A stretch of DNA of 64,000 nt from Homalodisca vitripennis (taxonomy: Eukaryota; Arthropoda; Insecta; Hemiptera; Cicadellidae): contig NC_060213.1 of assembly GCF_021130785.1 (NCBI RefSeq), forward strand, positions 131,516,001-131,580,000, written 5' to 3'. The notes beneath the pieces were generated by a model. The model made no database searches. It saw nothing but the letters and a program-made list of their open reading frames with translations, and was not told the origin of the DNA. A program made the position numbers and the translations under genes. How positions within the stretch are numbered: position 1 is the first letter of the stretch; the number at the start of each line of letters is the position of its first letter. This document shows, piece after piece, positions 11,370 to 23,999 of this stretch.

Positions 11370-12970
11370 TAAAACTGACTCAGTTCACAGTCGATTTCTG
11401 TCTTAAAAAATTCGTCTATTGATTTAAACAGAAATGAGACAGTGTTTTTAAACAATTTAAATTGTCTCTTAATTCCAGGAATTTTTTGAAGTTAATTTTT
11501 TATATTTTGATATAACATTTTCATGATTATATAGTCAATTTCATAAACTGTTTTATTAATTTTTATTAATATAATTATTTATATTAATATTTTAAAATTT
11601 ATATAGTTATTTATTATAAATAAATTCCTGGCCAATATTTTCAGCACACGAAAAATTATATATTGGTTTATTCGGTAGAATATTTAAGTTTTACCATGGT
11701 TACACTGAATTATTTTAACACTGTAAAGTAATTAAATCAAGTTTCAATTACTGAATTGCAACTTCCTAATGAAAATATTTATTTCACCCTTGCAAGTGCC
11801 ATATGGCTGTAATGCATTTCCTGTACATGGCTATCACTTTGTAGACAGAGTTTTATACTCTTATTTTATGTACCTCCATAAATACAGGAATCTGTGTAAA
11901 CCCTTTCTATGGTAAAAGTAATAATTAGCTGATTATGAGTTTTCAAGTGTACTTGATTCCTTGAACAAAGAAAGAAATAAAAATATAGAAAGTAAAATAT
12001 AACTTATTACAGTCTGCATCCCTTCAGCTTTTGAAATCTTTTACGTAGACCGATTGAATCTTGATTGGAGTATTTAGTGCTTTTAAACAAACAAAATGCT
12101 CACCAAAACTTATTTCTTCTAACCTAATAAACTTAATTTCAAATATTTCATTTTAGTTACTAACCACAATTTCTAGTTAGTAGTATAACAGAGTTTTAAT
12201 TTAATTTAAATAAGAATGAAACAAATAATAAAGGAGCCACACTAGTTACTTATATGTGAATATCTTAGTCACAAGAGAGCAGTTAATTCCGAGCTATCTA
12301 CATAAACAATTGTAGCCGTGAATACCAACTGAGACAAACAACTGCGGAACAACATGCGACCCTTGCGGCACTCCATTCCTCATTGTAACACCCCGTAATT
12401 GAGCACCGATGTATAAATTGGCTACAAAACAGCTGAAAGTCAGTGCCTATAAGCAATGAAATATACTTAACCAATTCTAATAGCTTATAAATTACACCTA
12501 GTATTAAATCAAAGATTACAATTTCTCTTTTAATTAAAGAGGGTGTATTTTTGTTAATTATTATTTTTATGGTTCATTATAATAGTATACATAGTGACAT
12601 ATGCATGTTGTGTATATAGTAAAATTCCTATAGACAATTATATTTTTAAATACCAGATTTGCAATAAATGATTAAATCTTTCTTTACTATGGAAATAATT
12701 GATCAACTCTTAGAAAAGCTACTAATTATGTAATGCCATAATGTTTAGTTTTTTATAGCCAAAGTATAAAAATAATTTTAATATGGTAAGTTATTCAATA
12801 CACATAGAAATTAAATGTAACATAGTTTCAAGATTTTATTATAGAATAGGGTTTTTCAATAGCAATATGTATTGGTAAATTTATTCTATTCTAAAAAAAT
12901 AAAAATCATTATCATTATCGGTTTCTGCTGGTAATATTTTTTAGTCGCTGTTGGTACCGATTATCTTTAT
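11370..12970. other. Non-coding AT-rich sequence (copy 1; copy 2 at 39,859-41,440)
   Basis: No gene, RNA or element is recognised. One stretch, 11,500-11,660, is almost pure A/T. Similarity to copy 2 is high except near 11,740-11,800, where the copies differ by more than scattered changes. Confidence 0.5.
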
Positions 12971-12974
12971 ATTT

Positions 12975-13300
12975 TCATTTATTTAAGTAATGATTATTTT
13001 TGTATCAATAAGTGTATATATCATGTTTCTATCTGTTTGTATGATAAAAAATATGTTTGTATGTAAGAAAAAATAACTATCCATATTTTTATTCTTTTAA
13101 ATCATATGATTTCTCGCATTATTATTATTCTCAGTAGAGAATTATTATATTTTAATTATTAAAGTAATGATTATTTTTTATCAATAAGTGTATACATCAT
13201 GTTTCTATCTGTTTCTTAAAAAAATTGTTCGTAGTTAAGAGAAAGTTATTATTCGTATTACTTTTATTCTTATAAAGATATTAGTTTTCTAACTTGCTCG
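12975..13300 (+). repeat. Diverged 177-bp direct repeat dimer (copy 1; copy 2 at about 41,440-41,760)
   Basis: The strings aagtaatgattatttttgta (12,987) and aagtaatgattattttttat (13,162) start two similar blocks. Both continue with tcaataagtgtata.atcatgtttctatctgttt. The period is about 177 bp. The second unit is more diverged beyond its first 60 bp. Both are present in each large copy. Confidence 0.7.
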
Positions 13301-16290
13301 TATGTTAAAATAATACCAAAATAGTTGACAAAAATATCTCTACAAAGAATAACTATTGCTAAAAGACACACACCTACTGACGGGTTCTAGGCTTGTGGTA
13401 TTTAGCAACATGTAATTGAGTTATGGAAGACCACATCAGCAGTTCCTCAGCTGCTGAGTCGGGCCTATCAGTCGGGTCGGCGTAGTTCATGTTTTTGTTT
13501 AGTGTGCAATCACAAGAGCTTTACAGCAAAAACACATTTTTGTTGCGTTTTAGGAATTTATTAGATAATTTTTATTGTATATTCTATCTTTAAATCCATA
13601 CCATTTATATTTTTATAATCAACTAGGAAACCCTGACGACCACTTATGAAATAGTTAGTCACTAACGCTAAAGTTTACTCATACATAATAAACTTAAGGT
13701 GCAGATAAATATAATTATTTACAGTTTTTATATATTTATATTTGTGAAGTATTTATATAAATTTACATTTCAACGTCTCATTAATTTTAACAAACGTGAA
13801 CGACTTTTGCATCCTTGTAGTTTACACACAATCTAAAGTTAAACTTGATATATTGAAGTTAGTTTAATTGTTTAAAATAATTACTACGCGCAAATATAAA
13901 ATTGCTCTATTACTTTAACAAACTGTGCAGGTGTCGCTCCTAATATACAATTAATTTGTAAGCATTTATTCTTTGTACAGGTAGTTGTGAGATTAAAGAT
14001 ACACTTTATTAAAAAACTATTTAGATTATAAAAAATAAAATTAGAAATGTATTTAAATAGGGGTATTGCTTTACTATGTATTTGTTGAGCTACATTAAAA
14101 ACCAACCTGATATTTGATATATGTTGCCATTTTACATAATTGTTGGTGTAATAGAAACTAGATAATTTTTATTTGTAAGATCGCCACGAAACTTTGGGCG
14201 GAAGCAGTAAACGCAAACTGATAAGGCGTGATGGTGCCGGGTGAAAGCGAGAAGGGTAGAAAGAAGATAAGTTTCAGTCATAAAAGGGTTCGATTTCAAA
14301 GCCATTCATCTAAAGAAAGCACCGAAGTGGCATTCACTTACTTCACCTCTTTCAACTTCGATCTTCTTAATATTACAAACATAATCGTACTCCGTACAAC
14401 AAAAGATAGGGCTTACCCTAAGAAGAACAGTAAACAGCTAATAAGTAATTAGTTATTATTAAGCCATGTAATATTTTACACCCAATAACTCGATCATATT
14501 TTGTGTAAAGATGTAACATGGATAATTTATAGGGTGATTGTGGAGCGAACTGCAGCTAGGCCACGAAATAGGCCATCGTGTTAGTTGTTGGAGTAGATAA
14601 ATAGCTGGGAGATATACAGAGTTAAAATAAACTCTTCTTAAATGTTAAAAACCATGACAATTCCATCGAGGTCAGAATGCCTTCGCCCTTGGCTTTGATT
14701 GCTGATTGTTAAAACTATATGTAAAATTTATCTTAAGACCATCAATGACTTGTGCCAGGTAAGACTTAGGCTTTCTATTTTATTCGCTTTGTTAAATAAC
14801 TTGAGTTGTGGCTATTCTATGAATTTTCCAAATGTAATGTAAGATAATAAGCGATATGAAGTGCAAAACTAATATTTGTTTGTCTGACACACTATAGTAA
14901 CTCTATTTACGTCCCTCTCCCAAAATTTGGAAACCAATTTTCTGTTGTGAAGTTAAACACTATCCTGTCCAATTGATCTCAAGGGAATAAAATCCTACAT
15001 TTTAATTCAGCGAAATTTAGTCCCGCTACTTTAGGTACAACACAAGAAAAGTCAGTTGAGATTTCGCCTTCTTCCATTTTTGATTATAAAACGACACGTT
15101 TTGATTAAGAAAACCCAACATTATTATGGCTGTTGCTGTATATTTAACTTTAACTTTGAAACATTTATATTACATTTGGAATTTTGATTAGTATATTTAT
15201 ATTACAATACTACTAGTAGTAATATTGAACCGCAATGTTGAGCCAAGAAGGTTTAGGACATATCAAATTGATTTGATGGGTGGTGTAGTATAGTTTATAT
15301 AATTATTATATTACAGTGTTGTATAGAAATATATGTCAAAAGTCTTATACAAAACTGCATCACATATTAATAAATATTTCAAAAACATCAAAAGGAATAA
15401 CATTAAAATGTCAAATGTGGCAGAGTTAAGCTGTATTGTTTTATGAACTAAAGTAATAAATATGAATGAAATTGTATTAAGTACTCCTATGTAAATATAA
15501 GTCATAACCATGAATATAAGATTATAGAGTGTGGGGTCTGTCCTTATTAAATGAAACACCTATGGTCAGGAATCCAGTTTTCCTCCTACCAAATGGCATC
15601 AGGTCAACCGCCTTCTCTGTGGTGGTATAACTGTATACTGTATATGGCTGTATCTATTAGATGAGATGTTTGTGCTCTCCCTAACGATTTAAGAAAATCT
15701 CATTTGTGAAAATTTTAAGTTGATGAAATTAAGTTCATTTGATGAAATATAGGGTGTTTGAAAAAGACCTACCTATTTTTATGTACAATGTGTTTTACAA
15801 TCTGTACACATACACTATAATAGTTTGTGGTATTTGATTCATCTACTCTTCAAGTTTGGCCTCCCTGCAGTTGGCAGGTCTGCTTGACCTTGAGACCTTC
15901 AGAGCTGTGCAGAGTTATTCTGCTACAATGTGTACTCCGATTTTTTTGAACCACATGACATATCGATCCCACGTTGATGTCTACTAAAATTAAAGAAAAC
16001 TTGAAGGAATTCCCTTTCAGGATGTACTAATTCAAACATTTTTCATTAATTTTGCCATTGGGATATCTGATGTTTTTGTAAAATTATATTTGATTCTCTT
16101 TTGAAAACCTTACCATACGTTTCCCCACAACAAAACGAACGTACGCGAGTAACTTGGCTGTCAATGGAAGTCTGCTGAGCATTCTTCATTAATTCAAAAC
16201 TAATATAAAAAATTTGATTTTTTGTGACGCCTTTCGTCTAAAGGAAAGCAACATAAAACCCACAAAACTGAAAAGGTTGTAGGTTAACAT
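13301..16290. other. Non-coding sequence (copy 1; copy 2 at about 41,760-44,755)
   Basis: No gene is recognised apart from the dispersed repeat at 14,198. A 14-bp palindrome TACTACTAGTAGTA lies near 15,207. From about 15,752 the string agggtgtttgaaaaagacct resembles the end of a common insect DNA transposon class, but no partner end was found. All open frames are short and AT-rich. Confidence 0.45.
14198..14345 (+). repeat. Dispersed repeat fragment related to 6,403-6,535
   Basis: This is the longer and GC-richer member of the pair, with the string gcagtaaacgcaaactgata. A 74-codon open frame starts at 14,228, but copy 2 (42,665-42,810) shifts frame after a one-base loss, so there is no sign of selection on a protein. 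Confidence 0.45.
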
Positions 16291-16850
16291 GTTGAAGTAT
16301 TGAGACTTTTAGTTTTAAACACTTAGCTTCTATAATAGAGTTACAAACTTCTGCGTCACCCTCTCGTCTTTACTACTTAAAGACTTTTTGTTTTTGGCAC
16401 TCTCTTTCTATAATATAGTTACAAAGTCTTCGAAATACTTCTAGACTACCGAAAGACTTAGATTTAAGAACTCTTGTACTATAATAGAGTTACAAAGTTC
16501 TGCGTCACCCTCTCGTGTTTACTACTTAAAAACTTTTAGTTTTTGGCACTCTCTTTCTATAATATAGTTACAAAGTCTTCGAAATACTTTTTAGACTATC
16601 GAAAGACGTAAATTTAGGAACTCTCGTACTATAATAGAGTTACAAAGTTCTGCGTCACCCTCTCGCCTTTACTACTTAAAGACTTTTAGTTTTTGGCACT
16701 CTCTTTCTATAATATAGTTACAAAGTCTTCGTCATACTTTACTCTAGACTATCGAAAGACTTAGATTTGGTAACTCTTGTACTATAATAGTGTTACATAG
16801 TTCTGTGTCATTCTATACTCTTGACTACTAGAAAACTTTTAGTTTTAGGT
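16290..16850 (+). repeat. 150-bp tandem repeat, three units plus edges, copy 1
   Basis: The marker ctgcgtcaccctctcg begins at 16,351, 16,500 and 16,650, with a diverged fourth (ctgtgtcatt) at 16,803. Each 150-bp unit is itself a degenerate dimer of about 75 bp: tataatagagttacaaagtt in one half and tataatatagttacaaagtc in the other. Confidence 0.88.
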
Positions 16851-17067
16851 TTTGAGCAAGTGAATTAGACAACATTTTGTATTGAACCTTCCATATTAAA
16901 AATTATTGTACACTAGTTATTACAATTGGTAGAAAAAAGTATTTATAACAAAATGGTCAGTGCTGAGCGGTATAATATAAAATTGTTATTTGCTGCTTTT
17001 TTAAGTTACATTTTATGGAAAAATGTGTCCAGTTTAATTATCAGGGTCTATGTAATTTATTTGATAG

Positions 17068-17070
<3 letters not shown>

Positions 17071-17131
<61 letters not shown>
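17071..17131. repeat. (AT)n microsatellite, copy 1
   Basis: This is an uninterrupted TA repeat of about 30 dinucleotides. Copy 2 has the same tract slightly shorter at 45,233-45,286. The 89-codon open frame through it, with an IY repeat, is an artefact of the repeat. Confidence 0.97.
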
Positions 17132-17134
<3 letters not shown>

Positions 17135-19720
17135 TGTTTGTCTATACGTTCTTTATAGGCTCAGAAATTATTTGACTGATCATTATGAAAATTAGTATGT
17201 GTATGTATTATTCTACGTAGAATGTTTATATACTATGGCCATTGATGTAACTCACCGCCAGGCTGCGCTGCAAAATATAAAGGTTATCAATGCTCCTGCT
17301 CATTAAAATTTGCAATTACGAGACAGTTACGTACACTAAATAGCAAAATACTGTTTGAAAGCGCTAAGTTTTGATGTATTTTTGTCTTAAAAAATAAATT
17401 TCTGATTGAATAAAAAGCTTGAGTGTTAGAGTACTTTACAATAAATTAAATGTACGTGTACAATGGCTATAAAAATAAACTTTTACAGGTTTTCTCGATC
17501 GTGGCAACAAGGTAAACCCTTCATTCTGCATTGGCTTTGGAAATACGATTCACTGCTCATACACGGATAAAGCTTACGAAAAGCGTGCGAAGCCGGACAC
17601 ATCTGGTAATACATAAAATAGCCTACAGCAGTACGTGAACGTGAAAAATTTCCAACCATATATTACTTGAAGAAAGGTTTCAATTTCAATAGTTTTCTAG
17701 AAATCAAGGACTGATACATGTAGAGTTGTGATGGTGGGGGGATGTTAACAGCCAGTCACATGTGCTTCTCTTCGTAATAACACTTTACCTCGGGCATCCA
17801 ATCTGGGAATATCTTGACCTTTAACTGTACTTCGCTACGTTGAGAGCCGTTGTTTGTTGAGAGAAACCCATTATAATTTTTTCAAAATACACACCAACCT
17901 TGAGATATATAAAATAATGGATTTTCTTATGAATCGTTCAGATGCACGTATCGCTACATTTAGACAGTATTTTAAAATAAATTTGTAGAAAATTATTGAC
18001 TGGATCTAATGATCTGTTAATGTGATAGAATTAATAAACTGAATTACCATTATGTTAATATTGTACAGTAAATTTAACTTAATATAGAATAAGATACGAA
18101 CGTTTCTATAATATATAAAATTAGTTGCAAAGTTAATTATAATTGTACAGAGTGCAAGTTAAACGAGAACCGTATTATTTACCGTTTAACCTGTAAACAT
18201 GTTATATCATATCAGAAATTTACTAAATATTTTAAATCACAGATGTGTTTAACTCAGCCCTCCATGTCGTAAATGATATGGAACGCAAGGAAAACACAGC
18301 AAATACATCTTAAATTTAAACTGTTCTCTCTCTTAGAGTATACTCTAGTAATTTCTTCTTGGTGTTGTGTTTTTGCTAAATTCCAGGCTTTCTGAATGTT
18401 AGGGTATATTTTATTTTTATTTTGTATAACCATTGCCCTTTGGTTACCCACTCAGTACTAGGTGGTAGTGTATTGATCTGCGCTTCAAAACTGTAACTTT
18501 CACAACACCACTTTTAGCAATGAAAACCATCTAATGAACTACAAGAATTTATAGTACCAAATATATTTGTTTCAAAGTAATTAAGAATACTAAACTGGAA
18601 GAAGAGTGCAGAAATTTTAAGACTTAAAGAAAGACTAAGACTATAAATAACGAAATTTTAAGACTATAAATGCCCAAAAAAAAGAAAAAAGCTGTCACAA
18701 AACGTTTTTAGTGTAACAAACAGTTTAGATTCTTTTTTAATTGGAAATTGGTTTTAAGGAACATGGTTAAAATTTCTAACGTAAGAACACACATTTTGTT
18801 CTATGATCGGAAATGCATTTCACACATCTATTATATGGGATATGCAACAGAGAATGACTACATTTACTCATGTTTGGTTTATATGTGGATATATCCAAGC
18901 AACCGTAAGATCTATTATAGTAGTAAAGTCTCTATCTGTATAAATGGTGACCTCTTTCCTCAGTAGATCAGAAATTTCACTCCAAAACTAGCCACTCTTT
19001 GAGTACCAAGAGCCAATAAGATCGTCCCGTGGGTTTTTCAGACTAATATGTAAGAAAAGTCATACTCAGTATTACAGATACTTACTTTTTTACCCCCCCC
19101 TCACAAAAAAAAAAAAAAAAAAAAAAAAAAATATTATTCAACCCTAAATAAGATCATCAAGCAAGTTAAGTCTTTAGCAATAAAACCTATCAACAGAAAC
19201 GTTTTAAGCCAAAATAGTAGGTATGGGTTTTAATTTGAAGATCGGGGAAAAAGAAACACAATAAAACATCACTTCATAACATATATGCACAAATCCAACA
19301 CATGATTCATTCAGATGGTTGGAAAGGTTTTTTTATATTGGTGACTTCGGTATTTTCATCATGGTCCTTCATTAATATGATTAAGTTTCACGTATAACTA
19401 ACATTGATATAAACCAAAATGGTATTTTACAAAGCAAGTCTGTTTAAATTTAGTGTACTTTGTAAATTTTGTTTTCTATTGTTGGGGATTTAAGACTATA
19501 AATAAAGTGTAATAAAACAGGTAAATATAAAGTTTCGGTTGTAAGTATTATTAAAGACATATTTAATAAAGTAAAGATTTTCTTATGAACTTGAATTATA
19601 TAGTCACGTTATAAAGGTAGAGAAAAGAGGGTAATCTCCACTACGTTGAATACATCGGGTACTAGATTAGTCATGATTTCTTTGTTTAGAATGTGGAATA
19701 AATCTCTCATAATAAGGCAA
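17132..19720. other. Non-coding sequence (copy 1; copy 2 at 45,287-47,680)
   Basis: No gene is recognised. This is the best conserved part of the duplication (for example 17,460-18,260 against 45,610-46,410 is nearly identical). A C-run plus a poly-A of about 25 bases at 19,097-19,131 is shortened to ccccaaaaataaaaa in copy 2 (about 47,246). No element boundary could be tied to that A-tract. Confidence 0.5.
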
Positions 19721-20039
19721 AGTGGTTCATTTAGGGCTGCTCATTTGTCGAATCCTGTTTAAAGCAACTTCAGACTCCTCTTCTGTTCTCAGGTCTCACC
19801 CCCCCCCGTCTCTCTCCTCAGATTCTTATTCAGTCATATTCAGTCTTCTTCTTCAGTTCTGTAGTATCAACCAAAGAGAACTGAGAACTCGTATAATGGA
19901 AGGAATCGTATGAGATCATTAAAAAAGTTTCGATTTTGATAATTATTAATCATTCAAAGATATTGTGTTAGGAAAAAGTATCTATTAACATCATTATTAT
20001 GCGTCAGTATTTCTTATGACGTAGTCTACCGGGTAAAAC

Positions 20040-20300
20040 GGATATCGCAAGATAATCGGATCAAGCAACGTTGAGCGTGGCTGTTTCTTGGATAGGTGAC
20101 CGCTGAGCGATCCTGTCCTTGCAAGCAGTCCGCCTGCCCAGCCATTGGTGATGGTTCGGAAGTCACCTTTAAGCTGTTTGTCCCCAGGTTAAGTGTTAGA
20201 GAGAGCTTCTTAACCCTAAATGTTTCCTGTGTAAATAAGGAATCTTTAATTTACTTTTATTATACAATACTATTATGTTTTATAGTACAGATATTTTTTT
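20040..20300 (+). mobile_element. 5S rRNA-like SINE with LINE-like 3' tail, copy 1
   Basis: The head atcaagcaacgttgagcgtgg (20,060-20,080) and cttggataggtgaccgc (20,088-20,104) match the order and spacing of the internal Pol III control region of 5S rRNA (A-box and C-box). A body of about 80 bp follows. The tail then reads ggttaagtgttagagagagc (20,186-20,205), with ttcttaaccctaa beyond it. This closely resembles the 3' end of the LINE at 953-1,010 (ggttgagtggtagagagagc). A SINE sharing its tail with a partner LINE is the expected design for borrowed reverse transcription. The 5S resemblance is judged from memory of 5S sequence. Confidence 0.68.
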
Positions 20301-21078
20301 TTCAATTCATTACAGAAAGCAGGACATCCGACATACACAAATAATACTATTTATACTACAAGGTATAGCAACTTTGATGTTATAAAAATAATGCAGGTCT
20401 ACAAATGTTTATCGGAAATTCATTCCTACAGAGTTTATATTTACAGATGACGTCAAAATAATAAAAGTCACTGAGATTATTTAAAAGTACTATGTTATAT
20501 TAAACAGATTTTTGTACAGGTTGGAATTTGCACAGTCAGACACAACTGGGTAAGAAACCAGATCGTGTAAAAACGACAACAGTCTACCTCAATATTGAGA
20601 ATGGTGGACCTTAAGGTTTGAGTACCATTAAATTATTGTATTTATTGAAATGAGTTTGACAGTATTATAATTATAATTTTGATAAATCCACATTGTGAGG
20701 AAGTATTGGTATTTCATAGTAAATATTAATTTACATTTTGTATACTAAGTTTACACTTGTTTTAAATATTTCTCTCTACTACTTCCCACTACTACATTTT
20801 ACAAAACAAGCATACAATATTTTAAATGTGAATTTCGGTAGTGTAAGAATAAGACAAACATAATAAGTTCCACAAATTAGTATCTGAATAACTAATTTTC
20901 GCCCCATTAAATATAAATGTAGGAAAGAAAAAATCTTGCTTAATATTAAGTCTAATTACAGCTAATTAAATACTAATAATTTTAATAGACTAAATAAATA
21001 CAACAAAACAAGTAGAGTATTTAATTTAATATTAAGAAATCCTACCTTGTATATAATGCAATGTATATAGTGCAAGAA
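20301..21078. other. End of the aligned duplication and anonymous AT-rich DNA
   Basis: The part up to 20,625 also exists at 49,209-49,529, and in inverted form at about 47,800-48,095. It contains a TGACGTCA palindrome at about 20,448. From 20,626 to 21,078 no repeat, gene or RNA is recognised. Confidence 0.5.
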
Positions 21079-21243
21079 AACCTTTGTCAGTCTAAAGGCA
21101 GGAGTTTTTATAAGTTGAGGGGCAACTGATGAGATTGGAGCCTTAGACGCGATACATAAAATATGATACACCTGGGGGCTGAAAATTGAGCAACCTTCTG
21201 CAACAGCCGCGCTGAAACCTCAACCTTATCTGATATATCAGGT
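21079..21243. repeat. Conserved island 1 (matches 61,218-61,376)
   Basis: A GC-richer block including gatacacctgggggctgaaa and caaccttctgc..cagccgcgctgaaacct is shared with 61,218-61,376 at roughly 85-90% by eye, with a short deletion in the latter. Flanks are not alignable. It is followed in copy 1 by a YY1-like motif gcggccatcttgg at 21,291-21,303, missing downstream. Confidence 0.75.
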
Positions 21244-21719
21244 CAGTCCCAATCTCACCGAGTCCTTCTTTCAGGTAGGCCGCTTTACTGGCGGCCATCT
21301 TGGTTTTAGCGCTATAAGAACAGTTTGAACCTTTTGCACTTTTGCTAGTTTATATTTTGCCGTAGAATTGTAAAAGATGCCTCAATCTAAAGATATCTTT
21401 ATTATGCATCCAATCGCTTTTAAGTTTATTCAATATGATTATAGGTTATTCTGGAAAAATATTTGTTTTACTTCACCCTTTAAATATTAAACAACTATAG
21501 GCTTTGCTTGCTCATTACTTAACAAAAATGGCGTAAAAGCGAATGAGTTTTTACATCATTGTCCCCATTACTTCAAAAATAGATAAATATGATGTTAAAC
21601 TAATATTTTAGATTATTAAAATCTAAGATCCCGCTGTATTCATGGACCTCTCATTCTTTTACTGGATTAAATATTTTATTTTAATTTAAAAATTAATAAA
21701 TAATCACAAACCCAGTCAG

Positions 21720-22285
21720 TTGCCATATTATATCCTGGCAAGGCTATATTTAATTAAAAATGATGACATTGAACACCTGGTCTCACCAAACAGAATTTTG
21801 GTGGGAGAATATAGGCATCTTTCTCTAACTAATGGACAACTGAACGCTCGCCCCTCTCTTATTGGGCCGTCTTCTCCTCTGCAGCTGTTTCTTGCGTCTC
21901 TCTTTAACGCGCATATCAACGTATATAGCGCTATTTGTCAGCATTTCTTTTCAAATAATATTATTCAAATTTTAAATCGCGGCAACTATAAGACTTGTCA
22001 CGATTAAAAAAAGCAACTATATACCATTGAATTTGCAATAAAAATACCTACATTTTCATATTTCATCTTTTGGGAAAAATAATGATGGGAAATTTTCACA
22101 CCCATTTACCTGTTCACACCTAGTTGCCAGGTATTATTGCCCGAAAAAAGGTAGGCAACGGTGTTGTAGTATATTGTATATGTATTGAAATTTCCATTCG
22201 TACTGAATTTAAAATGAAAAAGAATGATGATCTTCACGTAAAACATTTTAATTAAAAATAGCCTTGCCAGGATATGATATGGCAA
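21720..22285. mobile_element. MITE-like element with ~40-bp terminal inverted repeats
   Basis: The left end ttgccatattatatcctggc continues aaggctat.tttaattaaaa. Its inverse lies at the right end (22,246-22,285), with about two mismatches over 40 bp. Length is 566 bp. Open frames on both strands near the left end are artefacts. There is no transposase and no convincing target duplication. It is absent from the downstream duplicate tail. Confidence 0.7.
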
Positions 22286-22890
22286 ATGAGAGGTGCATGT
22301 ATACGGCGGGATCTTGTACTATTATTACTGGCTTCGTAGTGATGATTTTACGTTGAGTTATGAATTGTGTGGGTATTGCAGTAGTCAACCCTACGCTTAA
22401 GTATAAACGCCGTAGTTGTACATTCACTCGTATGTTGTACGTTTTACTATTACTCAATGTCTGTATAAAGTAGTCAAGATATAGTAGAAAGATACGGTAC
22501 AGATAAAGCCATACGACCCAGATACCTAAGGGATACACGAATTAATATTTATACTATTTATTGCATGATAATAGTCATTACAGCCCAATATGTCATATAA
22601 ATAAAAAATAGATTACAAAAATAGTTAACTAGAAAAAAAAGAAAAAAAGTATAAACACAGATTAAAACAAGCCTCTACAATCTTCAATAATACAAAATGC
22701 ACAGTCTATATTAATATTTTGTATTCATTAAATATATTTTTAACACCCTTCTATACCTACACGTATCGGTGTTGGACATTAGGGAAGGTAATGAAGCATT
22801 AAAGATATCAACTGATATGTATACGAACCTAATACAGGCAGAAGGAATTTCTGTGTGGAGTTATTATTGTATTGTTATTTCTCAATGGAT
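22286..22890. other. Anonymous AT-rich sequence
   Basis: No feature is recognised; short runs of A and T only. Confidence 0.45.
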
Positions 22891-23450
22891 AGGGTAGTTC
22901 AGTTGGAGTGGAGAATCATGAAAGTTGTTATGAAAAAGGATAAAGGTTTCCATTGTTTAGTTTGAAAGTGAGATTAAGAAATTGTTGTGACGGAAAGCGT
23001 TTCTGCAAGAGTCTCTACCAGGAATGCCATAGATAATCCTTGAGGCCTGTCTTCTGCAAATTGATGATCTAAGAATTCATGAGATCAATAAGTCTCCAAA
23101 TGGTCATCGCGTAATACAGATAGTGACAGATGCAACCATGGTATACAGTGAGTAGAGTTCAACGATTAGCACAGCAAGCCATTCTCCTGAGAATACACAG
23201 ACCACTGCTAGTTGGACGAGCAACTATATCTATATGATAAGAGAAGGCTAGCCTATCGGGGATTGGCAATCCCAGAAAGGTGACTTCTGAGCCGCGGATG
23301 TAAGTAACAGAACGAAGCGCTACAATTTCAGTTTTAAACCTGTACCACCATTTTATAGAGTTTCTACAGAGAAAGAATAGGTTCCGGATGTTCCATAGGA
23401 CATAAAACACCTGCATTAGCAAGCTATGTGACATCAGAGAATACAAATAA
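22890..23450 (-). pseudogene. Degenerate LINE reverse transcriptase thumb-region fragment (minus strand)
   Basis: A 95-codon minus-strand open frame (23,446-23,159) contains EVTFLGLPIPDRLAFSYHID followed by SSGLCILRRMA. This parallels the KFLGIWLDRGL...HIE...YVLRKL segment just after the reverse transcriptase domain in the LINE remnants at 419 and 27,839. Further along, in a shifted frame, CHYLYYAMTIW resembles the following PHLSYGIxLWG-type segment. The fragment is far more diverged than the plus-strand LINE, suggesting an older insertion or a different family. No catalytic motif is visible. Confidence 0.5.
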
Positions 23451-23815
23451 GGTATTTAAGGGATGACAAATAAAAATAGAAGACAGGGCTACGACATGTA
23501 AAACACTTCGAGTGCAACCAACAGAAAGAATTTACAAATTAAATGAGTTATTTTACTATTTTATCTGCCGTCAGCAAGTCCTTATCTGTCTATAAGGAGA
23601 AATATCTATTTAATAACTTTCATGGTACAAACTGCCTATACTATTTTCTTTTTATATTCGCATGCTACTCTGTAAAGCTTTTAAATATAATCAAAGGCGT
23701 AAACAGCTGAGTATGGGGAGAGTAAAAAATAAGGTTTGCAAGTAAAGATGTAGACATCGAGGTTACTTAAACTTATTAAAAAAGATATAACAGTGTTTTC
23801 ATCAGCACTTTGCCG

Positions 23816-23951
23816 AAAGAGTGACTAACGAACCGAGTTAACCACCACGAGATGTGATATTCACTAACTCATTTATCGCGAGTTTTGGCTTCATTTGTGG
23901 CGTTTGACACGGGTTAAATACATTAATACGGTTTGTAAAGTGAGTTAGCCG
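23816..23951. repeat. Conserved island 2 (matches 62,146-62,276)
   Basis: Shared strings include taccacgaga.gtgatattc (with one difference) and gttttggcttcatttgtggc, followed by .tttgacacgg. The partner lies in the same order relative to islands 1 and 3. Function is unknown. Confidence 0.72.
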
Positions 23952-23999
23952 TTGCGTAGTAAAATATTAATCAACATATTGAGAATGTTTAATTTAGAC

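Larger units (their letters stand above)
1..20625 (+). repeat. Large tandem segmental duplication, copy 1
   Basis: This segment recurs downstream in the same order and orientation at 27,411-49,529. The opening bases tatgtgacactgttgcacca occur at 1 and again at 27,411. Further anchors confirm collinearity: 2,561/29,985, 6,628/33,930, 11,114/39,601 and 18,748/46,902. The offset drifts from 27.4 to 28.9 kb because of indels and insertions. Similarity ends abruptly after the shared gtttgagtac at 20,625. The window begins inside the LINE remnant, so the true left edge of the copy is not visible and further copies upstream cannot be excluded. Confidence 0.95.

Noticed and set aside
15752..16000. 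DNA transposon starting with agggtgtttgaaaaagacct
   Set aside because: No inverted partner end and no target duplication were found in either copy, so no element was called.
16926..17195. 89-codon frame with a long Ile-Tyr repeat
   Set aside because: It is simply the translation of the (AT)n microsatellite; the frame changes length with the repeat in copy 2.
21728..22007. Overlapping open frames on both strands
   Set aside because: They fall inside the MITE-like element and show no protein motif.
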